This document shows, in pieces, positions 63,742 through 64,000 of a DNA stretch of 64,000 bases. Under the pieces are notes generated by a model. That model was not told the origin of the DNA. It did no database searches and worked only from the letters and a program-made list of their open reading frames with translations. The position numbers and the translations under genes were made by a program. This stretch comes from Embleya sp049739465. GTDB taxonomy: Bacteria; Actinomycetota; Actinomycetes; Streptomycetales; Streptomycetaceae. The stretch is from assembly GCF_049739465.1 (NCBI RefSeq), contig NZ_JBMHHY010000014.1:215459-279458 (forward strand), given 5' to 3'. Numbering within the stretch: the first letter of the stretch is position 1; every line of letters begins with the position of its first letter.

Positions 63742-63770
63742 GTCATCGTTGCGTCAGCACGCGGTCAGCG
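63742..63770. promoter_or_regulatory. Triple CTGAC box (minus orientation) upstream of the tRNA gene
   Basis: GTCAT at 63742, GTCAG at 63753 and GTCAG at 63764 (reading CTGAC/ATGAC on the minus strand) are spaced exactly 11 bp. The box ends 74 bp before the tRNA, placing the tRNA in the same presumed SARP regulon as the azoxy genes. Confidence 0.65.
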
Positions 63771-63843
63771 GATGCCGGCACAGTGGAACACGTAAGGGAA
63801 ACACGAGAACGACGCGGGTCCTTCGGGGCGCGGGTCGGGATCG

Positions 63844-63936
<93 letters not shown>

Positions 63937-64000
63937 CGCAGGAAACGGATGAACCACCCGAAGCCCCCCGGGGGCGGTCGGGTCGGGTCGTCCGCAGGCA

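Overview
The window comes from a very GC-rich filamentous actinomycete, most likely a streptomycete relative. The evidence is strong G/C bias at third codon positions, SARP-type regulators, rare TTA codons in regulatory and biosynthetic genes (the bldA theme), many GTG starts, and a sortase-anchored surface protein with an LAxTG-type signal. No genus can be fixed from the sequence alone.

Layout. (1) 1-6.3 kb: ordinary flank, with the tail of an APC permease, a one-pass membrane protein, a beta-helix lipoprotein and a Cna-B/SdrD-like wall-anchored protein. (2) 6.5-45.8 kb: an NRPS cluster. A leftward unit (type II thioesterase, SDR, stand-alone threonine-specific NRPS) faces two large rightward NRPS genes that form one six-module line: A-PCP-E / C-A-PCP // C-A-PCP-E / C-A(Ser)+methyltransferase-PCP / C-[deleted A]-PCP-E / C-A-PCP-TE. 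They are followed by a ribbon-helix-helix/DUF4097/ABC transporter set, a CPA2 antiporter, a tryptophan-type flavin halogenase with its flavin reductase, and a leftward unit of two P450s, an O-methyltransferase and a SARP regulator. Module order, D/L pattern, Ser+methyltransferase module and the missing fifth A domain recall the kutzneride family of hexadepsipeptides. (3) 45.8-51.8 kb: a spacer region with a gene-poor stretch, an MprF-like DUF2156 membrane protein, a small secreted protein and an AraC/NmrA pair. (4) 51.8-64 kb: a valanimycin-type azoxy cluster. It contains homologues of the valine decarboxylase (VlmD), diiron azoxy-forming oxygenase (VlmB), flavin reductase (VlmR), N-N-forming membrane protein (VlmO), amine N-hydroxylase (VlmH), seryl-tRNA-dependent seryltransferase (VlmA), MmgE/PrpD-type lyase (VlmK), DAG-kinase-like kinase (VlmJ) and a SARP regulator.

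The most striking element lies at the right end. A class II, serine-type tRNA gene (63844-63936) has perfect acceptor, D, variable and T stems but an aberrant anticodon arm. The azoxy pathway consumes seryl-tRNA, and seryl-tRNA synthetase does not read the anticodon, so this could be a dedicated seryl donor withdrawn from translation. Support comes from regulation: a triple CTGAC repeat with exact 11-bp spacing (SARP-box geometry) lies upstream of the tRNA, of vlmA, of the vlmH operon and of vlmJK.

How the azoxy genes would work together (family knowledge plus inference): decarboxylation of an amino acid to an amine; N-hydroxylation by VlmH/VlmR; O-serylation by VlmA using Ser-tRNA; N-N rearrangement by VlmO; four-electron oxidation to the azoxy group by VlmB; phosphorylation by VlmJ; elimination by VlmK to a dehydroalanine-type product. 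No seryl-tRNA synthetase (VlmL) and no MFS exporter (VlmF) lie in the window; an APC permease sits in the operon instead.
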